Assembly (NCBI RefSeq): GCF_000003815.2
Contig: NC_049986.1
Span: forward strand, 1,585,628 to 1,649,627
Source: Branchiostoma floridae
Lineage: Eukaryota > Chordata > Leptocardii > Amphioxiformes > Branchiostomatidae
Direction: 5' to 3'
DNA: 64,000 nucleotides
In this document: positions 9,741 through 21,900 of the stretch, piece by piece
Numbering within the stretch: position 1 is the stretch's first letter
How the letters are laid out: each line of letters starts with the position of its first letter
Made by a program: the position numbers and the translations under genes
Notes under the pieces: generated by a model
The model's input: the letters and a program-made list of their open reading frames with translations, nothing else
Told to the model about the DNA's origin: nothing
Database searches by the model: none

Positions 9741-11500
9741 AATAAAATTCACCATCTCTAGAATAGTTATTGCATCATTGATATTAACGTTACGACCAAA
9801 TCAAGCTGTTTCGTGAGACAGTATATTTAATGTTCGAAATAAATTAAAAGTGGGCGTTTTCAGCATACAACTACCACATTAACCAATTTAGTGGACAGTA
9901 TATCTTTTGAAAGGTCAGCAGACAATGGAGAAAAATTGCTGCCCAAGTAGCATGGTTCAGTGACCAAGTAGGACATGGTTACATAAATGCACCTAAATTC
10001 AAATGTCAGTTATTTTGTCACACGTTAAGAACAGAATGACTGATTAAGGTCCCAATTTCACGATTTAGATTTCAAAATTTTCATATCATCCCGGACCTGG
10101 TATTTAAAGAGCGATCAGTAATCCACCAGGTCTTTAGACACACCTGTAGCTACTTTGGACCAGTCCGTACTCCACGCCTACGGCAATCTCCAGCTGCAGG
10201 TGTTGGGACATCTGAACTTTTGACCATCCGTATTTTATATCAACCCGATCTTACCGCAGTTGATATCAGCGAAGTCTGACTAATATTTTCTATCGCGTCC
10301 CTTTCAGCAAAGTGTTAATAAGACAGACACGTTTTACTTGGTCATATGGTTATAGTATGAAAGTTGTACCTGAGATATTGCTGCCGATTTGAAAAAAAAA
10401 CAAAACAAATCTATGATAGCTCTGGTCGTACAAACATCGTTATTTTGGGTCCTTGCCCATAGATTAAACCTGGGTACCAGTCAGGACATCACATGGAGGG
10501 TGGTCAAACTCCCTTTCATAACCTCCTTGGTGTGTGGACGAGCCAGGATGAGGCTTGGCACACTCAAGAATCTATGAGGATCTGCATGGGGGTTCTCGAC
10601 ACCGATTTATGCTGAGTTAAAAGGAACCCCCACCGTATTACGCTAAATAAAGGATGGAAATTACGCTAAATTTGGACGCCTCGCTACAAATTATGTAGAT
10701 AAGATGGTTTTCCCTACGAGTTACGTGAAATAGAAATAGGCTGCCTACGCCTTACCTAAAAGAGCATGCAGACCCCTCACTATATCGAATCCCGTCACCA
10801 ATGGCTACACATTTGCATACTTGCTACCCCGCCTGCAGACGACCCGAGAAGAACACTCCCCAGACACCAATATCACCGCAATCGGGGTGAAAAAACCCTA
10901 CTAGGTACGTAACATCTTCTTAGCAACTCATTATGACATTGTGACTTGTGTTATATTCGCAGCTGAAATATCTGTTTTTCTCCGTTTCGATCAATTAAGG
11001 GTTATTGACCCGCCCCAAGGTGTATATGGTGCCATATTGCCTGGTCCTTTGCTATAACCACCGAATGAAACCAACGAGTGAGCGAAGCCGAGGAACAGGC
11101 GGGTCATTAACGTTACTATAATATAGCCTACCCGAACAAAGCGACAAATTCAAAGTGGCTTTTATGGGAGAACGAGCAGACAAACTTAAGCTCATTTTCA
11201 CATTTTTTGTAGATTCTACCCTCCGAAAGTATCTATGTGTTTTGTAAGATAAAGACCTCTGACTTCGACCACATATGTTGATAATTTGTAGGCATTTCCT
11301 AATATAAACTCCATGGAAGCATTTAGGACATTTCGTTACACAATAATAGACTGAAGAAGACTATTTCTATTTTTGTTGACCCAAATACTAGTAATCTTTT
11401 GTGTGAATGTCTCATCAAGGAGGTTATTGTGTCCAGGGACACCTGAAAACAGCCACAACCAGATTGTTATGATACAATAAGATAAAACAAATCAAGGAAT
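9741..11500. other. Gene-poor stretch
   Basis: No exon or domain recognised on either strand. Short open frames near 10389 have no family resemblance. Contains the inverted-repeat element at 10997-11131. Confidence 0.45.
10997..11131. repeat. Short inverted-repeat element
   Basis: GTTATTGACCCGCC (11001-11014) and GGCGGGTCATTAAC (11098-11111) are inverted with one mismatch, about 84 bp apart. The interior GCTATAACCACC recurs at about 1662, next to the truncated LDLa exon. Probably a small non-autonomous element. Confidence 0.5.
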
Positions 11501-11504
11501 AAAT

Positions 11505-11935
11505 AGAGAAATATTTATTGAGGAGACAAAAGGACAGCGACTTTAGTAATGTCTATAACAAAAACGTATAGTACAACTAAACAAGCATATGTCATTTACA
11601 CGGTTGGTTCTACGGTATAAATACCCCTGTATATATTTGACTGCTAGTACAAAGTACGGGCTATCGTCTCCAAGAACGTAGTTATATTTATCTATCGAAC
11701 AGAGAGTAGCAAATTCTTATAGCAAGAGGAAAGTAATGTAAACAGACCTGTGTGTTTAACATTGTATAGTAAACAATCCATAACAAAGTGACATTCGTCT
11801 TCGATCTCATTTGGGCAGAATGGGAAAACCTTTGGACACGGGGAATTTTAGTATATCTTCCGACTTCTATATTTAGTTTGTGACTACTGATTGCTCTACG
11901 AAGTTCAAAACTCTGTATATTCGAAAAATGCTATT
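11505..11935 (-). mobile_element. LINE 3' fragment (ORF2 C-terminus)
   Basis: The minus strand reads SHKLNIEVGRYTKIPR, then FCPNEIEDECHFVMDCLLYN, the C-terminal Cys/His region common in ORF2 of CR1/L2-like and related LINEs, then a frameshifted LAVKYIQGYLYRRTNR. Upstream of it the frame has stops. A downstream CAATAAATATTT may be the element's polyadenylation signal. A 5'-truncated, mutated copy. Confidence 0.75.
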
Positions 11936-13358
11936 TCTAATGAATAAATGAAATGTAATAATGTGACAACAACGAACCATCTTGCAGATGACACCCAGCT
12001 AAAACAGCCTTCACCGGACAGACTTATTACAGGGTACGGATCATTGTGGACTTCTGCCCTAATTTCACCCTGCTGCCCGGGTCAATGAACCCTAGTAGTA
12101 CAGTGGCAAACTCTCCTGGAAATTGAACTCTTCTCTTCCCTTAATAGCCGAGATAGGCCCCACTGACTTAATTGCATTGAATTTCGTGTTGCCATGGCAA
12201 CCGTTTGTTGACTATCTTTTTGGCGAAAATCGCTAACAATGGAATTTTCACGCTCATTTGCCATATTCTATATTCAAGAATAAAATCTTATGATATTTAA
12301 TGTATTTTTTCTGCTCCAACTGGTGTTACATCTAGCAAGATGTTTAGGAGGAAAGTATCATTTGACAGGCTGTCTACAGTGAGCCTGTTATAGTACGTGA
12401 TAGCATGCAGGCCTGGTTGATCGGGTCACCTAGTTGGTATGCCGAATGTCACTTTAGAGGTTATTACACATAGAAGGTAATGCATGTTTTCAGGTATATC
12501 ATCGTTTTTGCCCTGTACAGCTTTTGTCTAATACCCACGAATAGTATTATATGCGTTTATATTCCGGCTTGTAGTCTACATGTTCTTTCCTGCGCTTCAT
12601 AGTTTTTATCTGGAAGTTCTGACTATTTTCTCTCTCAATGCAAATCAGGTTATCTAATCCCCCTGGTGTGTTTTGTTCAAACAGAACCTTCCGAACCCGT
12701 TTTATCGGTACTCAAACACCTGCAGGGCAAATTTCGGTATTTAGACGGACTATTCTTAACAATGGGAATCATTGGTAGAAAGAGGCTGTCATAATCACCT
12801 ACCTGAGTTTGAGAACATGAAAAACTTACATTGACATGGTTGTCTGGCCTCGAAAGTGTAATTTGACGGAAAAAAATTACGTCATAATTACGTTACACGG
12901 GATCAAAACATAGATGGTGACCTTTTGACACCTTTTAACTGCCTGTAAACAACACAATAACACCTAATTAGAAGCTACTGCAACCACAAATATTGCTAAA
13001 AATCTGCTTCTTCGACGCAATAAAGAGGTTACAATCCTGTAATATTCACCTTCAAAATACAAGCATATCCGAAGAAGAAACATTTCTAGAGACACTTTAA
13101 CCAGGGTTGCCTAATAATTTTGAAAGTAGGCCATCTGTGCGTGTCTAGAAATACTAAAATTTGCCCCCTAGCTGGCTATTGTGTTAAATTTATTTGCTTT
13201 AGTATCTGGACTATGTTTAGCACGAAAAATGAGAAGTCACAGAATATGCCATTGTCAGTTAATTGCAATACAACGGATATAGTTTTTCAGTCGATAAGTT
13301 AAAACTGTCATCATGTCGCATCGTGTTAATTAGCTGGTTCTTTTCTTTAGTCTTGCAG
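11936..13358. other. Gene-poor upstream region of zinc-finger gene 1
   Basis: No coding exon recognised. A GTTGCCATGGCAAC palindrome near 12190 recalls the piggyBac-like MITE interior. The 5' untranslated exon(s) of the following gene must lie here or upstream, but the donor cannot be named with confidence. The segment ends with the TTTAGTCTTGCAG acceptor at 13358. Confidence 0.4.
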
Positions 13359-13377
13359 GATCAAGAGTTTGACCAAC

Positions 13378-14373
13378 ATGGCGACCAGAGCCAGATCTCA
13401 TCTTAAACAAAGGGAGGGAGAGGAGGGACAGGATTCTCCCCGTACCCACAAGTGCAGCTATTGTGATAAGGAGTTTCGCTTTAAAAGTAGACTCAATCTA
13501 CACCTGCGAACTCACACGGGTGAGAAACCGTATAGATGTGAGGAGTGCAGCAAACAGTTCAGTAGGCTTGGTACCCTGAAAATACATATAAGAAATCACA
13601 CGGGTGAGAAACCGTATAGGTGTGAGGAGTGCAGCAAACAGTTCAGACGGCTTGGTACCCTGAAAATACACATGAGTACTCACACTGGTGAGAGACCATA
13701 CCAGTGTGAAAATTGCGGGAAACGGTTTAGTCAGAAATCTATTCTGGAGGACCACATGAGAATTCACACTGGTGAGAGACCATACGAGTGTGAATATTGC
13801 GACAAATGCTTCAGTCAGTCAGTTCGTCTGAAGTCTCACGTGCGGACTCACACAGGGGAAACCCCATACAGGTGTGAGGCATGTTGCAAGCAGTTCAGTA
13901 GGCTTGATATCCTAAAAAATCACATGAGAACTCACACGGATGAGAAACCGTATAGATGTGAGGCATGCAGCAAGCAGTTTACCAAACTGTCTTGTCTAAA
14001 AAAACACATGCGGACTCACACGGGTGAGAAACCGTACACATGTGAGGAGTGCAACAAGCAATTCAGTGACCCGACTCATTTTAAAAGACATATGCGGACT
14101 CACACAGGGGAAAAACCGTACAGATGCGAGAAGTGCAGCAAACAGTTCAGTCAGTTGACCAATCTTATGAGGCACATACGGATCCACACCGGTGAAAAAC
14201 CCTACACGTGTGAGGAGTGCGGCAAACAGTTCATTCAGTTGTCGCATCTGAAGAGTCATATGCGGACTCACACTGGCGAGACACCGTACAGGTGTGAGAA
14301 GTGCAACAAAAGCTATCGTCATTCACGTAGTCTTCGTGCTCACATGAAAACTCACATCGGTGAAAGTGTGTGA
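13378..14373 (+). CDS. C2H2 zinc-finger protein, 11 fingers
   Basis: A single coding exon of 331 codons. The ATG at 13378 (CCAACATGGCG) is preferred over one three codons upstream because its context is better and both paralogues begin with the same MAT... start in the same CAACATGGCG context. A TCTTGCAG acceptor lies 19 bp upstream, so a 5' UTR exon is implied. A short basic/acidic N-terminus is followed by eleven tandem fingers, CxxC-x12-H-x3-H with TGEKP-type linkers, to the end; no KRAB, BTB or SCAN domain is visible. One linker is HTDEKP and the last finger ends HIGESV. Likely a nuclear DNA-binding regulator of a lineage-expanded family; target unknown. Paralogues at about 29.5 and 37.4 kb are on the other strand. 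Confidence 0.9.
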   Translation: MATRARSHLKQREGEEGQDSPRTHKCSYCDKEFRFKSRLNLHLRTHTGEKPYRCEECSKQFSRLGTLKIHIRNHTGEKPYRCEECSKQFRRLGTLKIHMSTHTGERPYQCENCGKRFSQKSILEDHMRIHTGERPYECEYCDKCFSQSVRLKSHVRTHTGETPYRCEACCKQFSRLDILKNHMRTHTDEKPYRCEACSKQFTKLSCLKKHMRTHTGEKPYTCEECNKQFSDPTHFKRHMRTHTGEKPYRCEKCSKQFSQLTNLMRHIRIHTGEKPYTCEECGKQFIQLSHLKSHMRTHTGETPYRCEKCNKSYRHSRSLRAHMKTHIGESV

Positions 14374-15079
14374 ATAACTGTTTGACGATAACGTGTATAT
14401 ATTCTTACACATTAGAAAAAAATACATCATAAGCTCGATTAATCTTTTTTCGTTTCAAAGTTTAAGGTGGGCTATGATTTACCGCTACTTAATTCAGCCG
14501 TGTACTCACAACATGACTTCACTGTCCAAAAATAACGAGAACTGAATTACAGTATAGTAGTTACTATCGTCACGTCCCGTACTTGGTTGGAACTAGAAGC
14601 GTTGTTAAAAAAACAGCCGTGGGAATGTATTGTAAGTTTAGAGTAGAGTAGTGCTATACATGAGAAAAGCAGTTGGTAAGGTATCCCCCCAAAAGGTTAG
14701 TGAACCAGCCCCTGTTCAGATAGGAGTGGAGACTGAGGGAAGTAGGTCAGACGGGGAGTCTGATTGGAGATCCAGAGGAGAGGGACTGGGAAGATCTTGC
14801 CGTTTGGAGAGAAGTGACAAATAAAAAAGGATTGTGAATTGCACGTATCGTCTCGACTTCATTCAATCTTATGAACCTGTAACAATGGCGTTGTCTGCAA
14901 CGATTGGAAGAGACTGAGGTAGTCGAAAGAGTTTTCCAGAAGGTTCCAGAAGGTTTATGGTAGTTGAGAAGTGAACTATTAATCTGCAGAAGTCTGCATG
15001 GTCCCAGTTCTAGTGTAAACGGAAGACTGAGGCAGTCGTAGGAAGTTTCTAGAGGATTTCTGGAAGGACTCCAGCCACT
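14374..15079. other. Unassigned region with one small ORF
   Basis: Contains a 54-codon plus-strand ORF (14660-14824) rich in Ser, Arg and Glu (SEPAPVQIGVETEGSRSDGE), then AT-rich sequence ending ACCTGTAACA near 14884. It could be the coding end plus LTR edge of a decayed retroelement, but no protease, RT or integrase motif is present. No function assigned. Confidence 0.25.
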
Positions 15080-15253
15080 CTAGAGACATTCACTTCAGGG
15101 GCAAAAGTTTGGCGGCCCCTTTCTCATGGTCTGAGGAGACGTAAGCAGTAGCTGTGTACACGTCATGGGCCAAATCAAAGTCAGCAAGTTTAGTCATGCC
15201 ATAATCGCTGACAAGAACGTTTCGCGCGGCCTCGTCACCGTGAGCGATTCGCA
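15080..15253 (-). pseudogene. Receptor tyrosine kinase fragment
   Basis: The minus strand reads IAHGDEAARNVLVSDYGMTK, then LADFDLAHDVYTATAYVSSD, then KLLPLK, stop, MSLE. This aligns by eye to a tyrosine-kinase catalytic loop (H-R/G-D-L-A-A-R-N), the magnesium-binding DFG (here DFD) and the LP(L/V)KWM(A/S)xE segment after the activation loop, where the Trp codon TGG is TGA. The preceding sequence also has a stop. With DFG lost and a nonsense codon this is a dead fragment. Amphioxus-type genomes carry expanded receptor kinases, so a lineage copy is likely. Confidence 0.8.
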
Positions 15254-15281
15254 GACGTCAGATTGGCACGTGGCGTTGTTC

Positions 15282-15476
15282 TAATGCCCCCCTCACATTA
15301 GGCGAAAATCGATCGGACGACGAGTCTGCGAGCTCCAAATACGAGGAGGCATGACCCTGTTGCCGACGAAGAAATGGCAGAGTTCCCCTCTTTCCGTCAA
15401 AGTCATGCCTTCTCGTAATTTAGAGCTCGCAGACTCGTCGTCCGATCGATTTTCGCCTAATGTGAGGGGGGTATTA
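15282..15476. mobile_element. Palindromic foldback MITE
   Basis: A 195-bp element whose first and last ~54 bp are near-perfect inverted repeats (TAATGCCCCCCTCACATTAG; right end matching in reverse complement, ATTA). The interior is only about 85 bp. A TA dinucleotide at each end fits a mariner-like target duplication, but that is not provable because it is part of the palindrome. It separates the kinase and EGF-like pieces of the minus-strand pseudogene. Confidence 0.8.
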
Positions 15477-15625
15477 CAGCCACGATCGTGCCGACAGGCT
15501 CCATCCGTACAGACCAGTGGGGCAGGGAACGTGGCAGTGCCTGCCGAACCAACCATTGATGTAGTTACACCGGCTGTCGGTAGTCCTGAGCGTACCTGGC
15601 TCGATTCTGACAGCAACTGTTTAGT
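15477..15625 (-). pseudogene. EGF-like fragment, likely of the same RTK
   Basis: The minus strand reads CNYINGWFGRHCHVPCPTG, LYG, the C-x-x-G-x-F/Y-G-x-x-C spacing of EGF-like repeats found in Tie/MEGF-type ectodomains; with a frame change it continues ACRHDRGCN. It is interrupted by the foldback element. Proximity and strand suggest origin from the same receptor as the kinase fragment; membrane and juxtamembrane parts are missing. Confidence 0.5.
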
Positions 15626-15728
15626 CTCCTCCTACTATACGAAATTGTACAGATTTCCTAAGGTAGAGAAAATTCACAATTCTCATGCAGTCATAAATTT
15701 TGCTTATAACATCGGGTGTGCTTTTTAG

Positions 15729-16076
15729 TTAAGTCGCCAGGAGGCGGTGTTGTCTAGGGTCTACAGCTCGACAGTCCATCACAGCCTGCTCGGCAGTTAG
15801 CAGTAGATTCCGCAGGAAAACGTTGACTACGTATACCATAGGGAATAAGCCATGTGCCAGCCGCCCCTCACACACGTAGCCTACAAGGTCGAACGCCTCC
15901 TGGTCCAGACAGCGGCCCCAATACTCCTGCCACCGCCTGCTATTGTGCCCGTCCTTGGTGCTGACTGTACCATCAGCAGAACAAATAGGGGGGTTAGGGG
16001 GGACAACAAAGTTAAATTTTCCCCACCCAGTACTACATGTAATTCTGTAGGAAAATTGAGGGAAAAAATGTGTCAT
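15729..16076 (-). CDS. Unidentified open frame, possible exon
   Basis: A 115-codon minus-strand frame whose second half (RWQEYWGRCLDQEAFDLVGY, then VCEGRLAHGLFPMVY and FLRNLLLTAEQAVMDCR) looks like a folded protein segment. A GATGGTACAG acceptor at about 15974 would make roughly 15729-15973 an exon ending in TAA. It lies just upstream (minus sense) of the EGF/kinase debris and might belong to that locus. Not assigned to a family. Confidence 0.25.
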   Translation of the reverse strand: MTHFFPQFSYRITCSTGWGKFNFVVPPNPPICSADGTVSTKDGHNSRRWQEYWGRCLDQEAFDLVGYVCEGRLAHGLFPMVYVVNVFLRNLLLTAEQAVMDCRAVDPRQHRLLAT

Positions 16077-16419
16077 TATCTCAAGAATTAAAACGTCAAG
16101 CCATAGAAACTTGCAATCAAATGCTAGCCCACTCTGTCCACTTTCATCAAACTTTGCAAGAAAATGCTAGTCCGCAGATAGACCTCCCCTAATCAGAGCC
16201 CTTGTTTAGGCTCAAAACAGCTATCGAGCAATGATGCCACTTTCATATGGGGTGCAAAACATCAGAGATATGGAGAAAAGTAAGTTTTACAATTGATTCA
16301 ACAAGTATAGTCTGAGTCTTTCCTAACGCAGCCAGTCCAAAACTGCAAATGTAAAATCCCACCATCTAGGCGCAGGTGGTATCTGTTGCGTCACCCGTTT
16401 TTGATAATATTGTACATAA
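16077..16419. other. No feature seen
   Basis: Low-complexity to average sequence; no exon, domain or repeat recognised. Confidence 0.4.
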
Positions 16420-16745
16420 AAGCATTCCTTACCGTTGCTCTAAATTCATATAAACAAAATATTAAGCAGTCTTTCTTTTGGCAAATAATCGTTTTATCAG
16501 CGCTTGCAATAATATTGTACAAAATATAGCATTCCTTTTCGGTGCTCTAAATTTATATAAACATAAAACTAAGTAGGCGTTCCTCTGGAAAATGATAGAT
16601 CTGGCAGCGCTTGCAATAATATTGGACTTTTGGCAAATAATCGTTTTGGCAGCGCTTGCAATAATATTGTACAAAAAAGCATTCCTTTTCGGTGCTCTAA
16701 ATTCATCTAAACATAAAACTAAGTAGAGTTCCACAAACCCATATC
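16420..16745. repeat. About 104-150-bp repeat array, locus 1
   Basis: Units share TTTTGGCAAATAATCGTTTT, GCGCTTGCAATAATATTG, AAGCATTCCTTTTCGGTGCT and CATAAAACTAAGTAG. Roughly three irregular copies. The same family recurs at 18515-18790, just upstream of the LRR gene. Confidence 0.8.
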
Positions 16746-17675
16746 TTTGCAAAATGTATTAAGTTCGCTGGGCCTATGGATTTAATTTCGCGTTGCGTTA
16801 GCGGGAAAACGGAGTGTTCGTGGTGGTTTTCAGTTCTTGGCATCGCCATCCTGCGAACTTAAATGCATTTACATTACTGTACTATAGTCACATACTTAAA
16901 AAGGGCGCCTCTACGAACCTTCAGTCGGAAACCACTTACTGGTTACTCTGTAAGGTACAGAACTCTATTAACGGACAGAACAGTCCGCTTTTTACTTTGA
17001 CAGTGTTGGTGAGATCAAATGTCGCTTATCCAACCCACTGGATACCACATTTCTATCACGGTGTAGTACAGTACATAACATGGATAATATGTGTCAAGTT
17101 GCAAGTACCTCAAATAGTTCATCATTACAACACTGTTACAGTGCATAGTACGAACATGAACAGAGAAGGGAGAGCCATAGGCGACGCAAGTAGAAGACAG
17201 AGGGAAAATCTCCGCAGTGGTTTTGTGATGGCGGTGAAGTGGCCACCGCAAAAATCGAGAACATAAACCCACCACGAAAGTTTCTGCATTTACAGTAACT
17301 TAAATCACTGTTCCTTCCCATCATACACTTGTGACTTAGAGGGGTGCAAAAAGTGGATGGCACCCGCAAACAAACAAACAACGTGCCACAAAAATAACAC
17401 ACTATAGGGATTTGCCATCGCAAACATGTCATCAACTGCCCACATCTGGCGGTCGGGAAGAGCTCTAAGAGTCCAAGAGAAAAATGGTCAATTTCTAAAT
17501 TTGAATCAAATTACTCCTTTTTACTCATAATTACTTCATATTCTAGACTGTAGGTCTGATATTAATCACAGCCTAAGGCAGTGGTTAATAAATTCTCCAA
17601 CTTTCTGCAAAATACGTGTGTTTTGTGATTTAAGTAAAAATGTAGTCTTTTGCTGATCCCTGAAGCTGGGTGAAA
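16746..17675. other. Dispersed-repeat-rich, gene-free
   Basis: Contains CACCGCAAAAATCGAGAACA and CCACCACGAAAGTTTCTGC stretches that look like an interspersed repeat. The open frame at 16814-17266 has no family resemblance and overlaps these repeats. Confidence 0.4.
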
Positions 17676-17955
17676 TTAAGGCAACATTTTGATTTTGTTT
17701 CTTTTGGCCTCGTAGTGAGGGCACTGACTAATGAAGTGGGTTTCATTTTCCACTGCATTCATTAGGCAACTTAATTGGGCACTATCGTGGACAGGTAGCT
17801 TTCTATAACTTTTACATATGGCGGATCTTTCATCAAACTCGTTATGATTCAAGTAGTTTTCCATCGAGTACATGTATTTGGATTTGACACTATGGTAAAA
17901 TCTTAACTTGCCATTATCTACAGACGATTCATGAAAGAATGTTTAAACATATACA
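17676..17955 (-). mobile_element. LINE ORF2 C-terminal fragment
   Basis: The minus strand reads GKLRFYHSVKSKYMYSMENY, then ...FDERSAICKSYRKLP, then VENETHFISQCPHYEAKRN. This is the conserved HF...CP.Y (Cys/His) end of LINE ORF2 seen also at 11.7 kb. No RT core is present; a short 5'-truncated relic. Confidence 0.7.
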
Positions 17956-18235
17956 TATCAGCCAGTCTCCTCTTTAACAATGTGTGTATATATTCTTATT
18001 ATCTACCGGATAACAACAAAACCGCCAACTGCAGTTCTAAACAAGCCGCCAGGGGCTCCAGCTTACTATACTCACAGTAACACCCTGCCCCAAGACATAT
18101 CCACTTATAAAAAGTATGAAACTCGCACGTAGGTGTAGTTGTACTTCCAACTTCGCTACCTCACTGCCGTACCGTAACACGCCGCTAGAAGGCCATTATC
18201 ATTTTTTATGCAACCCTACCAATCCATCATATATC

Positions 18236-18515
18236 TTGAAGAAACGTCCTACGATTCTGGACTCATGTTGTTAACATACAAAGAAACAAAAGCACAAAAA
18301 TATAGAATCCGCTGAAATACCATAGGGAAACGCCAGGTGGGCCATTTTCAAAGTGCACTTCCTTACTGCAACCGCTACTCAGATACTAGATATTATGAAT
18401 ATTTATGCACAACGTCTCGAATTATGCTATAAACCTCAATAAACATCCGCATCACAGCTGGTCCACTATAGCACAACTGATCATAAAAAGAAAATCTTCT
18501 TGGCGAAGATAAAAA
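18236..18515. repeat. Dispersed repeat copy
   Basis: CTCGAATTATGCTATAAACC, CCATAGGGAAACGCCAGGTG and CTTCTTGGCGAAGATAAAAA match the family seen at 8.9, 9.6 and (reversed) 48.6 kb. Confidence 0.5.
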
Positions 18516-18790
18516 GCATTCTTTTTCGGTGCTATATGTACATATAAACATAAAACTAAGCATTGATTCTTCTGGAAAATAATATATCTGCCAGCGCTTG
18601 CTATAATATTGTACAACAAAGCATTCCTTATCGGTGCTCTAAATCCATATAAACATACCATTAAAAATCATTCTTTTGGCAAATAATAGATTTGCCTGCG
18701 CTTACAATTATATTGTACACAAAAGCATTCCTTCTTGCTGCTTTAAATTCATATAAACATAAAACTACGTAGTCAATCCAGTAGCAAATT
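18515..18790. repeat. About 104-bp repeat array, locus 2
   Basis: Two to three units at ~104-bp spacing sharing GTACA.CAAAGCATTCCTTA, ATATAAACATA and GCCAGCGCTTGC with the array at 16420. It ends about 115 bp before the LRR receptor ATG. Confidence 0.8.
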
Positions 18791-18906
18791 AAGCGACACT
18801 GTGTCCACACGCGTCGTTGCACTGGTGGCGTAAATCTTGTTAGGTACCGAAAACGCTGGGGAAGTCCACAGCTCACGGATCTGCAGGTAAGTGTACTTCG
18901 GATAAA

Positions 18907-21900
18907 ATGTTGGGATATGCAGCTGGAATGTGTGTGAGAGGCGGTGCGAAGGAGAACACAGCTTTGTTGTTCTTGCTTCTCTGGCTAGCGGCCTGTGCAG
19001 CTGCAAATGGTTTGAGTGATACTCAGTGTGAGACAGCAGGGTGGAGGAAGTGCTCGCCTATCACAGGCGAGTTAAAACCAATTGAGCTTGAGGGTATGAC
19101 CTCTGGTACACATACATGTGTCTTCTGCAGTGCAGTGGATGGGGTTGATAACTCCAGAAGCCTGTCTCCTCTTATTGCTGAGGTCGATAATGTGGCAATA
19201 AGAGGGTACCCGTTTCATGTCCTGTCGGTCTTGAAACTGGCACAGCTTGAGCATGCGGAGTTGCATAGTTCTTTGGCTCTGATAGATGCAGACATCACTG
19301 ACGTGGACAACAACACCTTCGCTGGGTTTTCCAGTCTCAAGAAACTGTCCCTAGTTTCTAACAGGTTGTCACATGTCAAGCAGGGCTGGTTCACTGGCTT
19401 GGAGAAGCTCTTTGTGCTGATTCTGTCAAACAACAACATCAAGAAGATAGATCCAAAAAGCTTCTTGCACCTGAAGAACCTTCGTGGTTTGGATCTAGAG
19501 AACAACCTGTTACGGGTTGTAGACCCCTCCTGGCTCTTTAAGCCGAGATATGGGATGGCCTTGGATCTAAGTTCGAATGCAATCAATAGCATTTCCCCAG
19601 CGTCGTTCCACCATCTGAAACTGTCCTGGTTAGACCTGCGTGGCAATGATCTGTCATGCTTGGATGAAGAGGTGTTGGTGGGACAGCCTATGCTATTGGA
19701 CTTGCGCGTCAGCAGTGGCGTGTTGTCATCTGTCCATGATGCAAAGCCGCATAGCATGAAATGGAGCCTGAATCGGCGAGCAAATTTTTTCAGAAAGGCA
19801 GTGACAATGATGGTTGAGGTGCCCAAGTTCATTTTCTGTGTCAAGCAGAATAGTAATGGACTCTCGTTTGGGTGGATGGTTGATACATCGGACGGTGGGC
19901 CTGGTAGAATCAAGGTGGAACGTGTCAATCCTGGGATATCGTGTGGTGAGTTGGATCGCTCTTTGAGCACCATCTCCATCCAAGCCCCCGTGGTTGTTTT
20001 GACTACTGGTGGCTCTCTGGATGACAACACGGCTCCAGACAAGCTTGAGCAATGCAGGCAGGTTTGGGAATACGGTTACGGCATCAAGGTGGGTCTGATG
20101 GGAAACATAATCTTCCAGCTAGTTTCCATGGCCACAGGGAATACAACCGTTAAAGATGTCGCCATGTCATTTTTCCAGACACAAAGCACGAACACTGAGT
20201 ACACCACCCACACAAACGCCATTCATGAAGACATGAAAAACATCACCTGCATTCTGATCACTAAAGATGAACACACAGAGTTGTTCTTCACCATTTATCC
20301 GACCCAACACCAGACACACACTACAGTAACCACTTACAGAACAACCACTGACCGCTCTAGCAGTATGACACACAACTCTGGGCACACAGAGAGGGAATAC
20401 ACATCTTCAGAACCCAGAGACACCTCTACACTACAAGTGAGCACCACTCATGGACCAGAGGTGCCTCCGGCAACAGATCATGTTCTCATCTCAGTTGTTG
20501 TCTCGGCATTGGTCAGTGTTGTGGTGGCGTCCCTTGTAGTGTTGGTATGGAAGTTGCGCTCTGCAAGGCTTAACGCAGAGGATGGGAGTGCCAGCGACGA
20601 TGCACACATTTGGATAATCCCACCTGGCGTTGCTTTCCCCGGCTTGCTGAGGTCGGCTTCCCTCCCTGCACTTTCAGGCAATAAGCCTTCTGATGATACA
20701 GCCTCCTGTAGGTCATTGCCCGCTGTACTGGATACAATCGATCCTACTTACAGCGAGATCCCAGATGACATAGCCACTGCTCATAGACCTCTGCCTAGTC
20801 TCCCCCACACATACTGGGAGATCCCAGATGACGTCATCTCCGGTGTGGTACGGTCAGTGTCCCTCCCTGCATGCACTCTCGGGAAAACACCCGATGATGC
20901 GGCCTCCTGCAAGTCATTGCCGGTAGTTCTCCAGTCTGTCGAACCGACTTATAGTGAGATCCCTGATGACATAGCCGCTGCACAGCGCCCCCTGCCTGCT
21001 CTCCCTCGCAGTCCAGAACCAGACCAGGAAGCCGCTACACAGCGCCATATGCCTGCCCCACCTCACACCTACAGTGAGATCCCAGATGATGAGGAAAGCG
21101 GTCCCATACCTTTCTATGCTGATGCGGCAGAGTTTTCCCTACATGTCGTGACAAACAGGCGACAGAATCGACGGGCCTTCCGAGATAACACCACCGCTTC
21201 CAGCATACACCGGTCTGGAAGGTCCATTGCCGCATATGGGTCGGCTGAAGTGACCAGGACCCAGGTGAACAACTTCTATAGAAATGTTCCTGACGCCCAA
21301 AGCATAAGAGCTCGTAGGACTGCTTTGGTATCCCAGGCTACCAGTCACGGTTTGAGAACGTATGTCAACGCCACAGATGCGATTCTGTCTAGTGGACAAA
21401 ACGTCACGGAAGCTCATATCGCTTTCCTCACATTCCCTGGTGCCTACTTGCCTTGGGAGGTCTCAGGAGATGGAACCCGTATCACACCACGGCGCGCGTC
21501 CCTCCCCCTTGTCACGCTGACTAACACCTACTGGCCGTGGGACATACCGGGGGATGGAAACGGTATGAGACCAAGGGGGGAGTCACTTTTATCCGTAACA
21601 CTGCCTAACACCTACTGGCCTTGGCACATATCGGGGGAGGCAACCCGTAACACAACACGGCAGTCTTCCCTTCCCCCTGTCACACTGCCTAACACCTACT
21701 GGCCTTGGCACATACCGGGGGATGGAAATGGCATGAGGCCAAGGGGGGAGTCACTTCCATCCGTAACACTGCCTAACACCTACTGGCCTTGGGACAAACC
21801 GGGGGATGGAAACGGTATGAGACCAAGGGGGGAGTCACGTCCATCCGTTACACTGCCTAACACCTACTGGCCTTGGCACATACCGGGGGATCAGGGAAAC

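Noticed and set aside
13498-14322. Antisense frames over zinc-finger gene 1 (likewise over 29.5-30.7 and 37.4-38.3 kb)
   Set aside because: Opposite-strand shadows created by the repetitive finger codons.
14660-14884. Coding end and LTR of a gypsy-like element
   Set aside because: No retroviral-type protein motif, no paired LTR or primer-binding site in the window; left as unassigned.
20749-21072. The tail tyrosine motifs as classical ITIMs
   Set aside because: The position two before Tyr is Pro or His rather than I/V/L/S, so they are described only as YxEI motifs.
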